Positions 19,801-28,483 are shown, counted from the first letter of the stretch. The stretch is DNA of 64,000 bases from Xenorhabdus indica (GCF_014467235.1 NZ_NKHP01000003.1:62001-126000), one strand, 5' to 3'. The notes: a model not told the origin generated them from the sequence alone. Numbers and translations are program-made.

Positions 19801-19959
19801 ATGGCGATTGCCGTCATTGGTGGGTTACTCAGTTCAACATTGCTAAGTTTGCTGTTTGTGCCCGTTATTTACAGTTATGTGGATGATTTTAAAAACTATA
19901 TCGTTCCATATCTTAGAAAATTGTCATCGGTAACAAAAGACGATCTCAATTATCATTGA
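16846..19959 (+). CDS. RND-family efflux pump, inner-membrane permease (AcrB-like)
   Basis: This 1037-residue proton-driven multidrug-type transporter has twelve predicted membrane helices and two large periplasmic loops. Proton-relay residues are visible: the Asp pair at about 401-402 in GILVDDAIVEIEN and the Lys at about 924 in GIVTKNSILLVEF. The C-terminal hallmark RPIIMTTIAMIAGMIPL is present. It lacks its own outer-membrane channel gene, so it presumably uses TolC. It forms an operon with the upstream adaptor and the downstream TetR gene. Its exact subfamily (MdtB-, MexF- or VexD-like) is not resolvable by eye. Confidence 0.92.
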   Translation: MKFQLSEWAIRKPIPTIVIFLALTIAGLFSFSELPINANPVINFPVVTVTTSQSGASPSELENAVTQPIERAVSGLPGIRHINSTITDGVSITVIEFNLKVDPNVAVNDIREQITQIRAELPQNIDEPLINRIDVEGGAILNYAVQSKSKNLTELSWFVDDKLSKHLLTVPGVQKISRSGGTNREILVEPDPVKLAALKISVADINRLLLQSNANIPGGRMVIAEQGHSIRILGAKNQLDYLRKLKFPLENNNWVTLGDIATIKDSHSETTSISRLNGKPVIGFAVFRTKGSSDTVVEKGVTKALERIKNENPDVNIKLVSSNVKYTVASYNATMQTLIEGAILTVIVVFFFLKSWRATLIAAIALPLSILPTFVILHLFGYTLNSITLLALTLVIGILVDDAIVEIENIEKYIERGERPYIAAIKASNAIGFAIIAITITIVAVFLPVSFVGGFVGKYFVPFGITVSAAVLSSLLVARMVTPLMSAYLLLPKKASTKKALSEQNSETGKAETPKWIKKYVAILDKTLKSRKTALALAVVFLFGSLSLLELLPSGFLPKSDISIARIDIEAPPGTQVAQSDKLLQQIIKQFKARPEIVDIFSIAGVEGTAGDINQSKSTIIVNLVPINDRKLSQKEFEQSLTPILDATPDIRYTFGSSDGNRDVSIVLASDYPEILAQTTRQLRQEMMQLNGLKNIQILQPLPKREIIITPNIAEAARAGVTTDAIGAVIKTATIGEINANVSKFNLPDRQVPIRVLLSKEDRDNLNVLSNMYVNSTSGVNVPIKSVADISFGSGPDTIERISRQRKAVIEADLNGIAIGTALEQINQLPTLKKLPPEVKRIQYGDIEYMNEMFERFSTTMMLSILMVLAILMILFKDFLQPMTILIALPFAIGGAIIALLIYNATIDMPVIIGILMLMGIVTKNSILLVEFILEKSRSGMSRTDAIIQAGRERVRPIIMTTIAMIAGMIPLVVTSGADTSFRAPMAIAVIGGLLSSTLLSLLFVPVIYSYVDDFKNYIVPYLRKLSSVTKDDLNYH

Positions 19960-20006
19960 TAGATGAATCAATTTGATTCTGTATCTAGCCTTTGGAGGAA
20001 TATAAG

Positions 20007-20597
20007 GTGAAAAAACAGACCGAAAAACAGCGAGCCAAACGTAAACATATTATTGATGCGGCTATCTCCTGTTTTATCGAGAAGGGATTTCATGCAACAT
20101 CAACAGCAGAAATCTGCAAAGCAGCAGGTATGAGTCCCGGCAACCTGTTTCATTACTATCCAACCAAGAGTGCCATTATTGAAGCGATTGCAGAAGAAGA
20201 CAGTCACGACTATGACGAAATTTTAGCTGCCTGTCATGATGAAAATTCAGTGGTTGCCACAATAGAAAAATTGTTGGAAAAGCTGATACAACTCTATAAC
20301 GAACCCGGCTATGCACGCCTTAGTATTGAGATTATCGCTGAGGCCAGCCGGAATCCTGCTATTAATAAGATATTTATCGAGAATGAGAAAAAAGTCCGGG
20401 AGCGTTTTACGCGACTACTCAATAAAGGCATTGAGAATGGGGAAATTGATAAAAAACTTAATGCTGAACAGACTGCTTCCTGGTTGATGATCGCCGTTGA
20501 CGGTGCTATCGGAAGGCAAATCATGGGATCTGATTTTAAATGGCGTGAAGGCCTTGATGCTCTTATTTATTTAATACGAAAAGCCTTTACTCCATAA
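20007..20597 (+). CDS. TetR/AcrR-family repressor of the adjacent RND efflux operon
   Basis: This 196-residue protein has an N-terminal TetR helix-turn-helix (STAEICKAAGMSPGNLFHYY, about residues 37-56) and a helical ligand-binding C-terminus. An in-frame TTG at 19992 would extend it. However, GGAGGA at 19995 is a ribosome-binding site placed 7 bases before the GTG at 20007, so GTG is the start. It is the last gene of the adaptor-pump-regulator unit. The palindrome at 15666-15689 is the obvious candidate operator, implying autoregulation with the pump. The inducer is unknown. Confidence 0.9.
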   Translation: MKKQTEKQRAKRKHIIDAAISCFIEKGFHATSTAEICKAAGMSPGNLFHYYPTKSAIIEAIAEEDSHDYDEILAACHDENSVVATIEKLLEKLIQLYNEPGYARLSIEIIAEASRNPAINKIFIENEKKVRERFTRLLNKGIENGEIDKKLNAEQTASWLMIAVDGAIGRQIMGSDFKWREGLDALIYLIRKAFTP

Positions 20598-20613
20598 CTC
20601 TTACAACCGCTTT

Positions 20614-20639
20614 CTGATTAAGGCATTTGCCTTAATCAG
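20614..20639 (+). terminator. Perfect 12-bp hairpin after the TetR gene
   Basis: CTGATTAAGGCA and TGCCTTAATCAG pair perfectly around a TT centre, 17 bp after the TetR stop codon. The U-run (CTCTTTTT) comes about 12 bases later rather than immediately, so termination strength is uncertain. Confidence 0.5.
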
Positions 20640-20864
20640 ACCAATGCGACTCTTTTTCTCCATTTTATTTCTTTTTCACACCGTACTTGTTATACATCAC
20701 GCTATACACCACTTTCCCGACATTATTATGTCTGAATTTTAGCTGAACCCGACAATCCCTCTAATCAACCAACAATCTCTCCCATCAACCAGTAGCGACA
20801 CGCGTCCAGCTAAGGTATCATTGCCCGCTATATTATTGGTACACGCCCTTTATCAATCGAATTT

Positions 20865-21155
20865 ATGGCAAAAGAACAAACTGATCGCACCACACTGGAT
20901 TTGTTCGCAGATGAACGCAGGCCAGGGCGACCTAAAACAAATCCGCTGTCCAGAGATGAACAGCTTAGGATCAATAAACGCAACCAGTTGCGCCGGGATA
21001 AAGTCAAAGGACTGCGTCGGGTGGAACTAAAACTCAATGAAGATGCTGTTGGCGCTCTCAACCATCTGGCAAAACAGCGCAATATCAGCCGCAGTGAATT
21101 GATTGAACAGATGTTGCTGGCTCAACTGGCAACAGAGAATCGCCTTACCAATTAA
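20865..21155 (+). CDS. ybfE: YbfE, small LexA-regulon-type protein
   Basis: This 96-residue basic protein (MAKEQTDRTTLDLFADERRP...) ends in a ribbon-helix-helix-like segment (VELKLNEDAVGALNHLAKQR, ISRSELIEQMLLA). It matches the enterobacterial YbfE family, which sits directly upstream of fldA in E. coli, as here. E. coli ybfE is LexA-controlled, but I found no clear CTGT-N8-ACAG box just upstream in this window. The molecular function of YbfE is not established. The RHH-like fold suggests DNA binding. Confidence 0.82.
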   Translation: MAKEQTDRTTLDLFADERRPGRPKTNPLSRDEQLRINKRNQLRRDKVKGLRRVELKLNEDAVGALNHLAKQRNISRSELIEQMLLAQLATENRLTN

Positions 21156-21283
21156 CGGCTTTAATTCAACAGAATGAAGCGGCGTCACCACACAAATCTG
21201 ACAGACTTGTCACTGATGTTTGGTCAAAATAACGTTTTTCATTTTAATAAAACTGCTATTTTTCCTGCTGATTTCAGCGTGAC

Positions 21284-21302
21284 GTGTATAGATTTCATAC
21301 AC
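21284..21302. promoter_or_regulatory. Inverted repeat in the fldA upstream region
   Basis: GTGTAT and ATACAC are separated by AGATTTC, 30 bp before the fldA start. It could be an operator or promoter element of fldA. No known regulator motif is matched with confidence. Confidence 0.3.
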
Positions 21303-21332
21303 TACTAATAGAACAAGAGGTTAATCTACTTT

Positions 21333-21866
21333 ATGGCAATAATAGGTATATTCTTCGGCAGCGACACTGGCAACACAGAGAACATTGCCAAAATGATCCA
21401 AGAAAAACTGGGCGGTGCTGATGTTGCGGAAGTTCACGATATTGCCAAAAGCAGCAAGGAAGATCTTGAAGCCTTCGATATCCTGCTGCTAGGCATTCCA
21501 ACCTGGTATTACGGCGAAGCTCAATGTGACTGGGATGATTTCTTCCCAACTCTGGAAGAGATCAATTTTGAAGGGAAGTTAGTTGCCCTGTTTGGTTGTG
21601 GTGATCAGGAAGATTATGCAGAATATTTCTGTGATGCTATGGGCACCATCCGCGATATTATTGAACCTCGTGGTGCAATTATTGTTGGTCACTGGCCAAC
21701 TGAAGGGTATCATTTTGAAGTCTCTAAAGGTATGGCTGACGATAATCACTTCATTGGTCTTGCTATTGATGAAGATCGCCAACCAGAATTGACCGAAGAG
21801 CGTGTTGATGCTTGGGTACAGCAGATTAAGACTGAAATGAGCCTGTCAGAGATCCTCGGCGCATAA
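21333..21866 (+). CDS. fldA: Flavodoxin 1
   Basis: This 177-residue FMN electron carrier has the N-terminal phosphate-binding loop GSDTGNTE (residues 9-16) and the flavin-stacking region PTWYYGEAQCDWDD. In enterobacteria flavodoxin donates electrons to radical-SAM and other enzymes such as biotin synthase and pyruvate formate-lyase activase, and may also serve MiaB and LipA, both encoded in this window. AAGAGG lies 13 bp before the ATG. The ybfE-fldA-fur order is the enterobacterial one. Length is normal. Confidence 0.97.
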   Translation: MAIIGIFFGSDTGNTENIAKMIQEKLGGADVAEVHDIAKSSKEDLEAFDILLLGIPTWYYGEAQCDWDDFFPTLEEINFEGKLVALFGCGDQEDYAEYFCDAMGTIRDIIEPRGAIIVGHWPTEGYHFEVSKGMADDNHFIGLAIDEDRQPELTEERVDAWVQQIKTEMSLSEILGA

Positions 21867-21978
21867 AAGATATCCGCGTGTGTATATAAGGAAACAATTA
21901 CCTTTTGCGCGGGATAATTCTTGAATTATGTGTCATGATAGCGAGGTGGGCATGGTTTTCATTTTCAATATCCATGCC

Positions 21979-21984
21979 TATAAT
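21979..21984 (+). promoter_or_regulatory. Candidate -10 of the fur promoter
   Basis: A consensus TATAAT lies 87 bp before the fur ATG, with TG three to four bases upstream (TGCCTATAAT). No convincing -35 is seen at 17 bp. A Fur box was not recognised by eye. Confidence 0.4.
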
Positions 21985-22070
21985 CTACAGCGTGAAACTA
22001 AATCATGATTCTCTCACGATACCCCAAGTATCACAAGTTCACTAAACTCAAGTTACAGGACTGAATCCGC

Positions 22071-22520
22071 ATGACCGACAACAATAAAGCATTGAAAAAT
22101 GCTGGACTTAAAGTAACACTTCCTCGCCTGAAAATTCTGGAAGTGCTACAGGACCCAGAATGCCATCATGTCAGTGCGGAAGATCTCTATAAAAAACTGA
22201 TTGATATCGGTGAAGAGATTGGCCTCGCCACTGTCTATCGCGTGTTGAACCAGTTCGATGATGCCGGCATTGTCACTCGCCATAATTTTGAAGGCGGTAA
22301 ATCGGTTTTTGAACTCACTCAGCAACATCACCATGACCATCTTATTTGCCTCGACTGTGGTAAAGTGATTGAGTTCAGCGATGAGTCCATTGAAGAACGT
22401 CAGAAAGATATTGCTGCACGTCATGGAATCAAGTTGTCAAATCATAGTCTCTATCTGTATGGTCACTGTACTACAGGTGATTGCCGCAAAGATAGTACGT
22501 TACATGATGAGAAAGCATGA
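22071..22520 (+). CDS. fur: Ferric uptake regulator Fur
   Basis: This 149-residue metal-dependent repressor has an N-terminal winged helix (about residues 1-83, with ATVYRVLNQF) and a C-terminal dimerisation/metal domain with HHHDH (86-90) and the structural zinc pair Cys93/Cys96 (CLDC). A second Cys pair lies near the end (GHCTTGDC). With Fe(II), Fur represses iron-uptake genes. It is placed after fldA, as in E. coli, and followed by a strong terminator. No abnormality is seen. Confidence 0.98.
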   Translation: MTDNNKALKNAGLKVTLPRLKILEVLQDPECHHVSAEDLYKKLIDIGEEIGLATVYRVLNQFDDAGIVTRHNFEGGKSVFELTQQHHHDHLICLDCGKVIEFSDESIEERQKDIAARHGIKLSNHSLYLYGHCTTGDCRKDSTLHDEKA

Positions 22521-22588
22521 TAAGAAGGCACGGTAAGAAGTGATACATACTACTCACTTCCAATATCTGCTCTTGTCAAAAGAAGCTG

Positions 22589-22630
22589 CTGCCGATTAGC
22601 CTAAGCTAATCGGCAGGTTGCTTTTTTTAC
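22589..22630 (+). terminator. Intrinsic terminator after fur
   Basis: CTGCCGATTAGC pairs perfectly with GCTAATCGGCAG around a CTAA loop, followed by GTTGCTTTTTTT on the plus strand. It lies between convergent fur and chb and may act in both directions, though the U-run favours fur. Confidence 0.85.
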
Positions 22631-22636
22631 AGGCGA

Positions 22637-25330
22637 TTATTTTTGATATACGTCTTCAATTCGACTAAAACGCTTACCATCAGTGCTAACAGAACGGACT
22701 TTCACATTACCTTCAACGTGCGGTCTTTGTCTGTCATCATAAATTTCCCAAGTTTTACCATCATTCAACGAGTACTGAATTGCCAGCCCCGGCAAGGCAA
22801 TGTTTGCTTCCAATGTCCCTGACACAATTCTTGCTCCCGGTATTGGTAATCGATATGCAACATGCGCCTTATCCAGTTTTGCCATCTCACGTTGCCCCAT
22901 TAAATTGGCAAAACGACGCCAATCATTATTGAGTTTATCGGTTTCAATATACCGTGTGATTCCGCCTTTATATTCCCTGCCCTGTTGGTAATTCTGTTCC
23001 CATTCAGCTTGATGCCATGCACGTTCCGCCAGCGGCAGCAAACGCGGATAAATCATATATTCCATTTGCTGATCAGTACGTACCGTTTCACTCCATAATA
23101 GCCCTGACATTCCATACGCCCCCGGCCAACGTTTATTACTGGTGGTATTGAAGTAATTACCATTGATATCCATCGAAGTTTCGGCATTTTGTGGCATATT
23201 ATTTGGTGCAAAACTGAAGATTTTGGCTTCATCATTAAAACGGGATGCCCAATAATAGCCCCGCTCTTTCGGATTGACTTCATACGGCATATCCAGGTAA
23301 ACATAATCAGGACTGGAAACAACGACACGATAATCTTTGTTTGCCCAGTCATTAACGGAATCATAACCTCCCCAATAGAGCGTATCCCAAAAGTTTACCG
23401 TAACATACTGAGTAGCAAAGTCTTTCGCCGATTTTGCATGTTTCAGACCATCCTGCCATGACTGCATCGCCTCAATACCATGAGCATTGACAATCTTACT
23501 CACTTCAATCGCAAAGTAACTGGCCAGCTCATCAACATCTTTGATAGTACCCTTCGCAATCATTTTTTGACAAGCCTGAGATTTTGCCCATGGTTTGTCT
23601 TCGATTTTTTTATTTATGATCCCTTTACCCGGTTCAATTGGGCCATCTTTATCCTGATAACCCGCCCCTAAACGAATATTTTTCGCTTCATCACCGCCAA
23701 AGTGCCATGTTTTCAGTGATGTCCCGGCTTCTTTGTGCATGGCAACAATTTCACTGATGACTTTGTCAACAAAACGTTTGGAAGAATCCATACACGGGTT
23801 CAGATAGCTATGGCGATCGTAAAACTGTACAGATGTCGTATTTGAGGTATCCGTCGGATCGAGCAAACGGTACTCATTGGCTTCCTGTAGCTTTCCTTCT
23901 GCCACCAACTTTTTATAACGGGCTTCCATAGACATTACCGCTGCACGGGCATGGGCCGGAATATCAATTTCTGGGATCACCTCTATCTGACGAGCCTTAG
24001 CATATTTCAAGATATCAATGTAATCCTGACGGCTAAAATAGCCACTTCCCATATTATTACTTGCTGGCCCTGAGCCTAATTGCGGTAGCAAACATTGTGT
24101 CTCAGTTAAATCATGACAACGTTTGCTGCCAATTTCTGTTAATTCCGGTAAACCGGGAATTTCCAGACGCCAGCCTTCATCATCACTCAAATGGAAATGG
24201 AATTTATTCAGTTTATAAGCCGCCATTTGATCGAGCAGACGCAAGACCGCTTCTTTACTATGGAAATTCCGTCCGACATCGAGAAAAATCCCCCGATATT
24301 CAAATCTGGGTGCATCTTTTGCTGTTAATGTGGCTATTTTCGGTACACCATTGGCCGGAAGAAGAGAAAACAGTGATTGCAGTCCATAAAATACACCGGA
24401 TTCATCAAAAGCAACAATTTGCGCTCCCTTAGTCGTGATATTCAGGGAATAAGCCCCTTTAACCCGCCAATCACCGGTAAATTTGTCAGCATTAATCTGA
24501 GTCGCAACCCGATAACCGCTATCGGTTAACTTAATGTTATAATCAGCAAAACGCTCTCGGATAACCCGAATTGAAGCGTTACTCAACCCTCCCAGTTCCA
24601 ATCTCACTCCATGAGACAAATTGACATCCTGTGAATGAATGGACAATTTTCTGGGCGTTGGGATAATTTGCCCACGCAATTTAACCTCATCCATTAATGA
24701 CATCTGGCTGTTTTTCTCAAAACGGCTTTCAGGTGTCATCAGGATATTGTTATCTGTCGTCGTTCGTTTCCACTGCTCCCCTTTAAAATCAGATAAAAAT
24801 GCACTCAGATCCTCAGTATCAGTATTAGTCAGTACCTTGGGAATCGCATCACCGGAAGTGGCATACCAGCGTGGCATAAAATCTGTACTGTAAATCTGCC
24901 AGTATTCACCAATAATAGGCAGTGAGATCTTCTCTTTGGCCTTGATCCCACTGAACTTTTCTGTCGGTTCTAATTTATGCAAATCACCTGTGATATGCGT
25001 GATTTTGTATTGCTCATGATCAACGTTCAGAATTTGGCGAATGCTATGAAAATAGAGTGCCCAATCGGCAGAATCAATTACCTGATCGCCATTGGTCAGT
25101 GTGATATTAACCCGATTACAAGCGGCCCCATTTGCACCTAAGATGGCACAATCAGTCCCATGTGATCCGGCCTGGTTGTCTACGATGCTAAAATTCACGC
25201 TTAACTGACTAAGTGAATCCACTATCTGCTGTGATGACATTTCCGCATGAATATTTTCCGCATAAGTACCTGCCGTGAACCCAGCCGCCATGATAATTGC
25301 TGCTAAAGTGTGTAATTTAATGCTTTTCAT
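22637..25330 (-). CDS. chb: Chitobiase / beta-N-acetylhexosaminidase (GH20), exported
   Basis: This 897-residue protein has an N-terminal signal peptide (about residues 1-24, ending GTYA). It follows the chitobiase domain order: carbohydrate-binding CHB_HEX domain, GH20 b-domain, (beta/alpha)8 catalytic domain and a C-terminal Ig-like domain. The catalytic Asp-Glu pair is at about 547-548 in WHFGGDEAKN. It cleaves N,N'-diacetylchitobiose to GlcNAc, probably in the periplasm, feeding the NagE/NagA/NagB route encoded at 28.5-33 kb. There is no lipobox. CGAGG lies 7 bp before the start codon. It stands downstream of glnS on the same strand, but a terminator separates them. Confidence 0.93.
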   Translation of the reverse strand: MKSIKLHTLAAIIMAAGFTAGTYAENIHAEMSSQQIVDSLSQLSVNFSIVDNQAGSHGTDCAILGANGAACNRVNITLTNGDQVIDSADWALYFHSIRQILNVDHEQYKITHITGDLHKLEPTEKFSGIKAKEKISLPIIGEYWQIYSTDFMPRWYATSGDAIPKVLTNTDTEDLSAFLSDFKGEQWKRTTTDNNILMTPESRFEKNSQMSLMDEVKLRGQIIPTPRKLSIHSQDVNLSHGVRLELGGLSNASIRVIRERFADYNIKLTDSGYRVATQINADKFTGDWRVKGAYSLNITTKGAQIVAFDESGVFYGLQSLFSLLPANGVPKIATLTAKDAPRFEYRGIFLDVGRNFHSKEAVLRLLDQMAAYKLNKFHFHLSDDEGWRLEIPGLPELTEIGSKRCHDLTETQCLLPQLGSGPASNNMGSGYFSRQDYIDILKYAKARQIEVIPEIDIPAHARAAVMSMEARYKKLVAEGKLQEANEYRLLDPTDTSNTTSVQFYDRHSYLNPCMDSSKRFVDKVISEIVAMHKEAGTSLKTWHFGGDEAKNIRLGAGYQDKDGPIEPGKGIINKKIEDKPWAKSQACQKMIAKGTIKDVDELASYFAIEVSKIVNAHGIEAMQSWQDGLKHAKSAKDFATQYVTVNFWDTLYWGGYDSVNDWANKDYRVVVSSPDYVYLDMPYEVNPKERGYYWASRFNDEAKIFSFAPNNMPQNAETSMDINGNYFNTTSNKRWPGAYGMSGLLWSETVRTDQQMEYMIYPRLLPLAERAWHQAEWEQNYQQGREYKGGITRYIETDKLNNDWRRFANLMGQREMAKLDKAHVAYRLPIPGARIVSGTLEANIALPGLAIQYSLNDGKTWEIYDDRQRPHVEGNVKVRSVSTDGKRFSRIEDVYQK

Positions 25331-25388
25331 TAATGACCTCGTCCGAGTTTTTTATTTTGGCCCAGAACAGAAGACTGTTTTTGATATC

Positions 25389-25403
25389 ACAAAACGGTTT
25401 TGT
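25389..25403. promoter_or_regulatory. Palindromic element in the chb promoter region
   Basis: ACAAAAC and GTTTTGT form perfect 7-bp arms around a central G, 59 bp upstream of the chb start. A related half copy (ACAACGGTTTTG) follows at 25404. The motif ACAACGGTTT recurs upstream of nagB near 30841. It is a candidate operator shared by the chitobiose/GlcNAc genes; the regulator is unidentified. Confidence 0.4.
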
Positions 25404-25520
25404 ACAACGGTTTTGCGCAACATAGCATCAATGCGAAATAACCCTATACAAAATGTGACTATAAGGCAATTTTTAATCTTGGCAGGAGGAGTTAATTTTC
25501 ATTACGAGACTTTTAAGCAT

Positions 25521-25551
25521 AAAAAAAGCGCGATAATAATCACGCTTTTTT
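25521..25551 (-). terminator. Intrinsic terminator after glnS
   Basis: AAAAAAAGCG and CGCTTTTTT pair around a short AT loop, 18 bp past the glnS stop codon. On the minus strand the stem ends in a run of T. It separates glnS from chb. Confidence 0.75.
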
Positions 25552-25568
25552 CGTGTATTCAACTTACA

Positions 25569-27236
25569 TTATTCTTTAGAGATTTTCGCCCAAGTATCAC
25601 GCAAGCCTACAGTACGGTTAAATACTAAACGTTCAGGACTTGAGAGTTTGCTGTCAGCACAGAAATACCCTTCACGCTCGAACTGATACGTTTTTTCCGA
25701 CTGTGCTTTTGCCAGCCCCGGTTCAACAAAACCTTTACGTACCACTAATGACTCTGAATTAATCGTAGACAGGAAATCCTCTTCTGCCCCTGGGTTCGGT
25801 ACACTGAACAGACGGTCATACAGATAGAATTCCGCAGGGGCAGCATGTGCGGCACTGACCCAGTGAATAACCCCCTTCACTTTGCGACCGTCAGCCGGAT
25901 CTTTATTCAGCGTCTGCTCATCATAGTGACAATAAATAGTAGTGATATTACCTTTTTCATCTTTTTCGACACGTTCAGCTTTAATCACATAAGCGTTACG
26001 CAGACGAACTTCTTTACCGAGAACCAAACGCTTATACTGACGGTTTGCTTCTTCACGGAAGTCTGCGCGATCAATATAAATTTCACGGCTGAAAGGCACT
26101 TCACGACTACCCATTTCTGGTTTATTTGGATGGTTAGGCATTGTCAGAATGACTTCACCTTCCGGCATATTCTCAATCACCAGTTTTACCGGATCAAGAA
26201 CTGCCATAGCACGCGGCGCGTTTTCATTCAAATCATCACGGATACAAGATTCCAACGCGGCCATTTCAACGTTGTTATCCTGTTTAGTCACCCCGATACG
26301 ACGGCAGAATTCACGGATCGCAGCAGAAGTATAGCCACGACGACGCAAGCCGGAAATCGTTGGCATACGTGGGTCATCCCAACCATCAACAACGTTTTCT
26401 GTCACCAGCTGGTTCAGTTTACGCTTGGACATCACCGTGTATTCCAGATTGAGACGAGAAAACTCATACTGACGTGGATGGCAATCAATGGTGATGTTAT
26501 CCAATACCCAGTCATACAAACGACGGTTATCCTGAAACTCTAACGTACATATAGAGTGAGTGATCCTTTCCAGGGCATCAGAAATACAATGGGTGAAATC
26601 GTACATCGGATAAATGCACCATTTATTACCAGATTGGTGATGTTCTGCAAATTTAATGCGATACAGAACCGGATCGCGCATGACAATGAATGGAGAAGCC
26701 ATGTCAATTTTTGCCCGCAGACAAGCTTTACCTTCAGCAAATTCACCAGCACGCATTTTTTCGAACAGGGCAAGGTTCTCTTCCACACTGCGATCGCGGT
26801 ACGGGCTATTTTTACCCGGCTCTTTTAACGTACCACGATATTCGCGGATCTCATCTGGGTTTAACTCATCGACATACGCCAAACCTTTATTGATCAATTC
26901 AAGCGCATATTCATACAGATTATCGAAATAGTTAGAAGAGTAGCGAATATCACCACTCCACTGAAATCCTAGCCACTGGACGTCATTTTTAATCGATTCA
27001 ACGTACTCAATATCTTCTTTAACCGGGTTAGTATCGTCAAAACGCAGGTTGCATTGCCCCTGGTAATCTTGTGCGATGCCAAAATTCAGGCAGATCGACT
27101 TCGCATGTCCAATATGCAGATAGCCATTAGGTTCAGGTGGGAAACGGGTATGTACGGATGTATGTTTACCAGTTGCTAAATCTTCGTCAATTATCTGACG
27201 AATAAAGTTTGTCGGGCGAGCATCTGCCTCACTCAT
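25569..27236 (-). CDS. glnS: Glutaminyl-tRNA synthetase
   Basis: This is a class I aminoacyl-tRNA synthetase of 555 residues (E. coli 554). HIGH is at residues 41-44 ([12 protein letters not shown]), and the KMSKS-equivalent is VMSKRKL near 269. It charges the three tRNA-Gln genes found in this window. The reading frame extends to a TTG at 27251, but GAGGA eight bases before the ATG at 27236 ([11 protein letters not shown]) sets the start. The sequence is very close to the enterobacterial enzyme, with nothing missing. Confidence 0.97.
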   Translation of the reverse strand: MSEADARPTNFIRQIIDEDLATGKHTSVHTRFPPEPNGYLHIGHAKSICLNFGIAQDYQGQCNLRFDDTNPVKEDIEYVESIKNDVQWLGFQWSGDIRYSSNYFDNLYEYALELINKGLAYVDELNPDEIREYRGTLKEPGKNSPYRDRSVEENLALFEKMRAGEFAEGKACLRAKIDMASPFIVMRDPVLYRIKFAEHHQSGNKWCIYPMYDFTHCISDALERITHSICTLEFQDNRRLYDWVLDNITIDCHPRQYEFSRLNLEYTVMSKRKLNQLVTENVVDGWDDPRMPTISGLRRRGYTSAAIREFCRRIGVTKQDNNVEMAALESCIRDDLNENAPRAMAVLDPVKLVIENMPEGEVILTMPNHPNKPEMGSREVPFSREIYIDRADFREEANRQYKRLVLGKEVRLRNAYVIKAERVEKDEKGNITTIYCHYDEQTLNKDPADGRKVKGVIHWVSAAHAAPAEFYLYDRLFSVPNPGAEEDFLSTINSESLVVRKGFVEPGLAKAQSEKTYQFEREGYFCADSKLSSPERLVFNRTVGLRDTWAKISKE

Positions 27237-27422
27237 CGTTTTATTCCTCAATGCAAAAAGCGTTTCAATAAACCCTTTATAATCTATTAAGCTGAACCGA
27301 GAAACAACACTTAGTTAATGGAAAATGGACGAAAAGGGCAAAGTTAGTACTAAAAAGCGATTTATGTACAATGAATTATGTACAATATCGTTAACTTTCC
27401 GTTAAAAACTGTGAAGGATACT
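27237..27422. other. glnS upstream region with an 11-bp direct repeat
   Basis: This stretch holds the glnS promoter (minus strand). TTATGTACAAT occurs twice, at 27362-27372 and 27376-27386, a 14-bp period containing the palindrome TGTACA. No ORF is credible here. Confidence 0.4.
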
Positions 27423-27457
27423 GACAAGCCATTATAAAAAAATGGCTTGTCGTTTTT
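27423..27457 (+). terminator. Orphan plus-strand terminator (possible small RNA 3' end)
   Basis: GACAAGCCATT pairs with AATGGCTTGTC around ATAAAAA and is followed by GTTTTTC. It is oriented to stop plus-strand transcription, yet no plus-strand gene precedes it; glnS points the other way. It may end a short RNA starting near 27390, or be left from a lost gene. Confidence 0.5.
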
Positions 27458-27491
27458 CTCATGGGGCGTTCAATAATAGCACCAAGTAAGA

Positions 27492-27893
27492 TCAGCAAAT
27501 GCGATGATTTTCCAGCACCACAATTAACTGATCCGCACAATAAATAATATGCTCTTCGCTCCAACCAGGATGCAAATACAGGCTGATTGTTCGGGGTAAT
27601 AAAGAGCGAACCGTCTCACACACAACATCACGATAATTGACTGATTCAGGCGATGTCTACTCTTTTGGGTAAAATGTTTTGACTGACAGAAACTAAATGT
27701 ACTGACATCACCAATTGTACCGACAGGTTTACCTTTATATTGACCTCCCAAACATTGGGCGCTGTCTTCTATTACTTTGAGATTATATTTACGGGTAATA
27801 GCGAGTATAGGATCCATATCGCAAACAACATCATAAAGATGCACAACGATAATAGCTTTCGTCTTCTCTGTAATAAGCGCTTTTATTTTAGAA
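27492..27893 (-). pseudogene. DegT/DnrJ/EryC1-type sugar aminotransferase remnant
   Basis: The minus-strand frame IKALITEKTKAIIVVHLYD, then VIEDSAQCLGGQYKGKPVGT and STFSFCQSKHFT, is the middle of a PLP-dependent nucleotide-sugar aminotransferase. After SKHFTQK the true C-terminus continues in another frame (VCETVRSLLPRTISLYLHPG, WSEEHIIY...) to a stop codon at 27492. The N-terminal half and the segment after the PLP-binding lysine region are missing. It is therefore a truncated, frameshifted relic of a surface-polysaccharide or deoxysugar pathway gene. It abuts the glycosyltransferase fragment. Confidence 0.75.
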
Positions 27894-28305
27894 AAATTTT
27901 ACTGGTTATTTTTCGGTAAAAATTAGCCTTTGATTTATTGTTTAAAAAACGCTCCCCTATCACTAAATCAATATTATTATATTTAATCTGATTATAGGCA
28001 TTAAAAAAATCAGATTCTTTTATTGGGAAGTCAATATTGGTATAACAGATATATTTTCCATTTGCCAAATCAACACCTCGCCGAATGCTGTATCCTTTCC
28101 CATAGTTTCCACAATTAGAAATGACCATAACATCACAATAATTCTGTTTTATTTTTGCTATATCACTATCATGAAAATTGTTTTTATCCGATATTGTTTC
28201 CCGTACTTGTTGCCTGCTCACCGCAGATTCAATAATGATATAACCCCTATCATCCCAATACTTCAAATATTGTTTCATTTTATCTTCAGAAAAACACCCT
28301 GACAT
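27883..28305 (-). pseudogene. Family-2 glycosyltransferase fragment
   Basis: This 140-codon frame has the polyprenyl-phosphate glycosyltransferase-like segments GKGYSIRRGVDLANGKYICY and DLVIGERF. The usual N-terminal nucleotide-binding start (VVIPAYNE, DDGS) is absent. The C-terminal half stops at the junction with the aminotransferase remnant, which reads in another frame there. A strong AGGAGGGG precedes the ATG, so it may still be translated. With its neighbour it marks a collapsed glycan-biosynthesis cluster inserted between glnS and nagE. Confidence 0.6.
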
Positions 28306-28483
28306 TTCCCCTCCTAATCCAAAAATAAAAATTATAACCTTCTCTTATTAAGCGCTCTGCTTACACTCTTAACTGATAAAAATCCAATAACATCAATGAT
28401 AAATTAGATAAATATATAAAATGATTTAGTTTTTATTGTTCTTTATTATTAGAACTATTCAAATGAAGTATTTTTATATCATT

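Noticed and set aside
19992-20006. Five-codon extension of the TetR gene from a TTG
   Set aside because: It contains the GGAGGA ribosome-binding site that serves the GTG at 20007.
20760-20864. LexA box before ybfE
   Set aside because: No CTGT-N8-ACAG-like sequence is present close to the start, although E. coli ybfE is SOS-controlled.
25845-26543. 232-codon plus-strand frame inside glnS
   Set aside because: It is antisense to a well-supported glnS; composition is Phe/Ile/Thr-rich, typical of a shadow frame.
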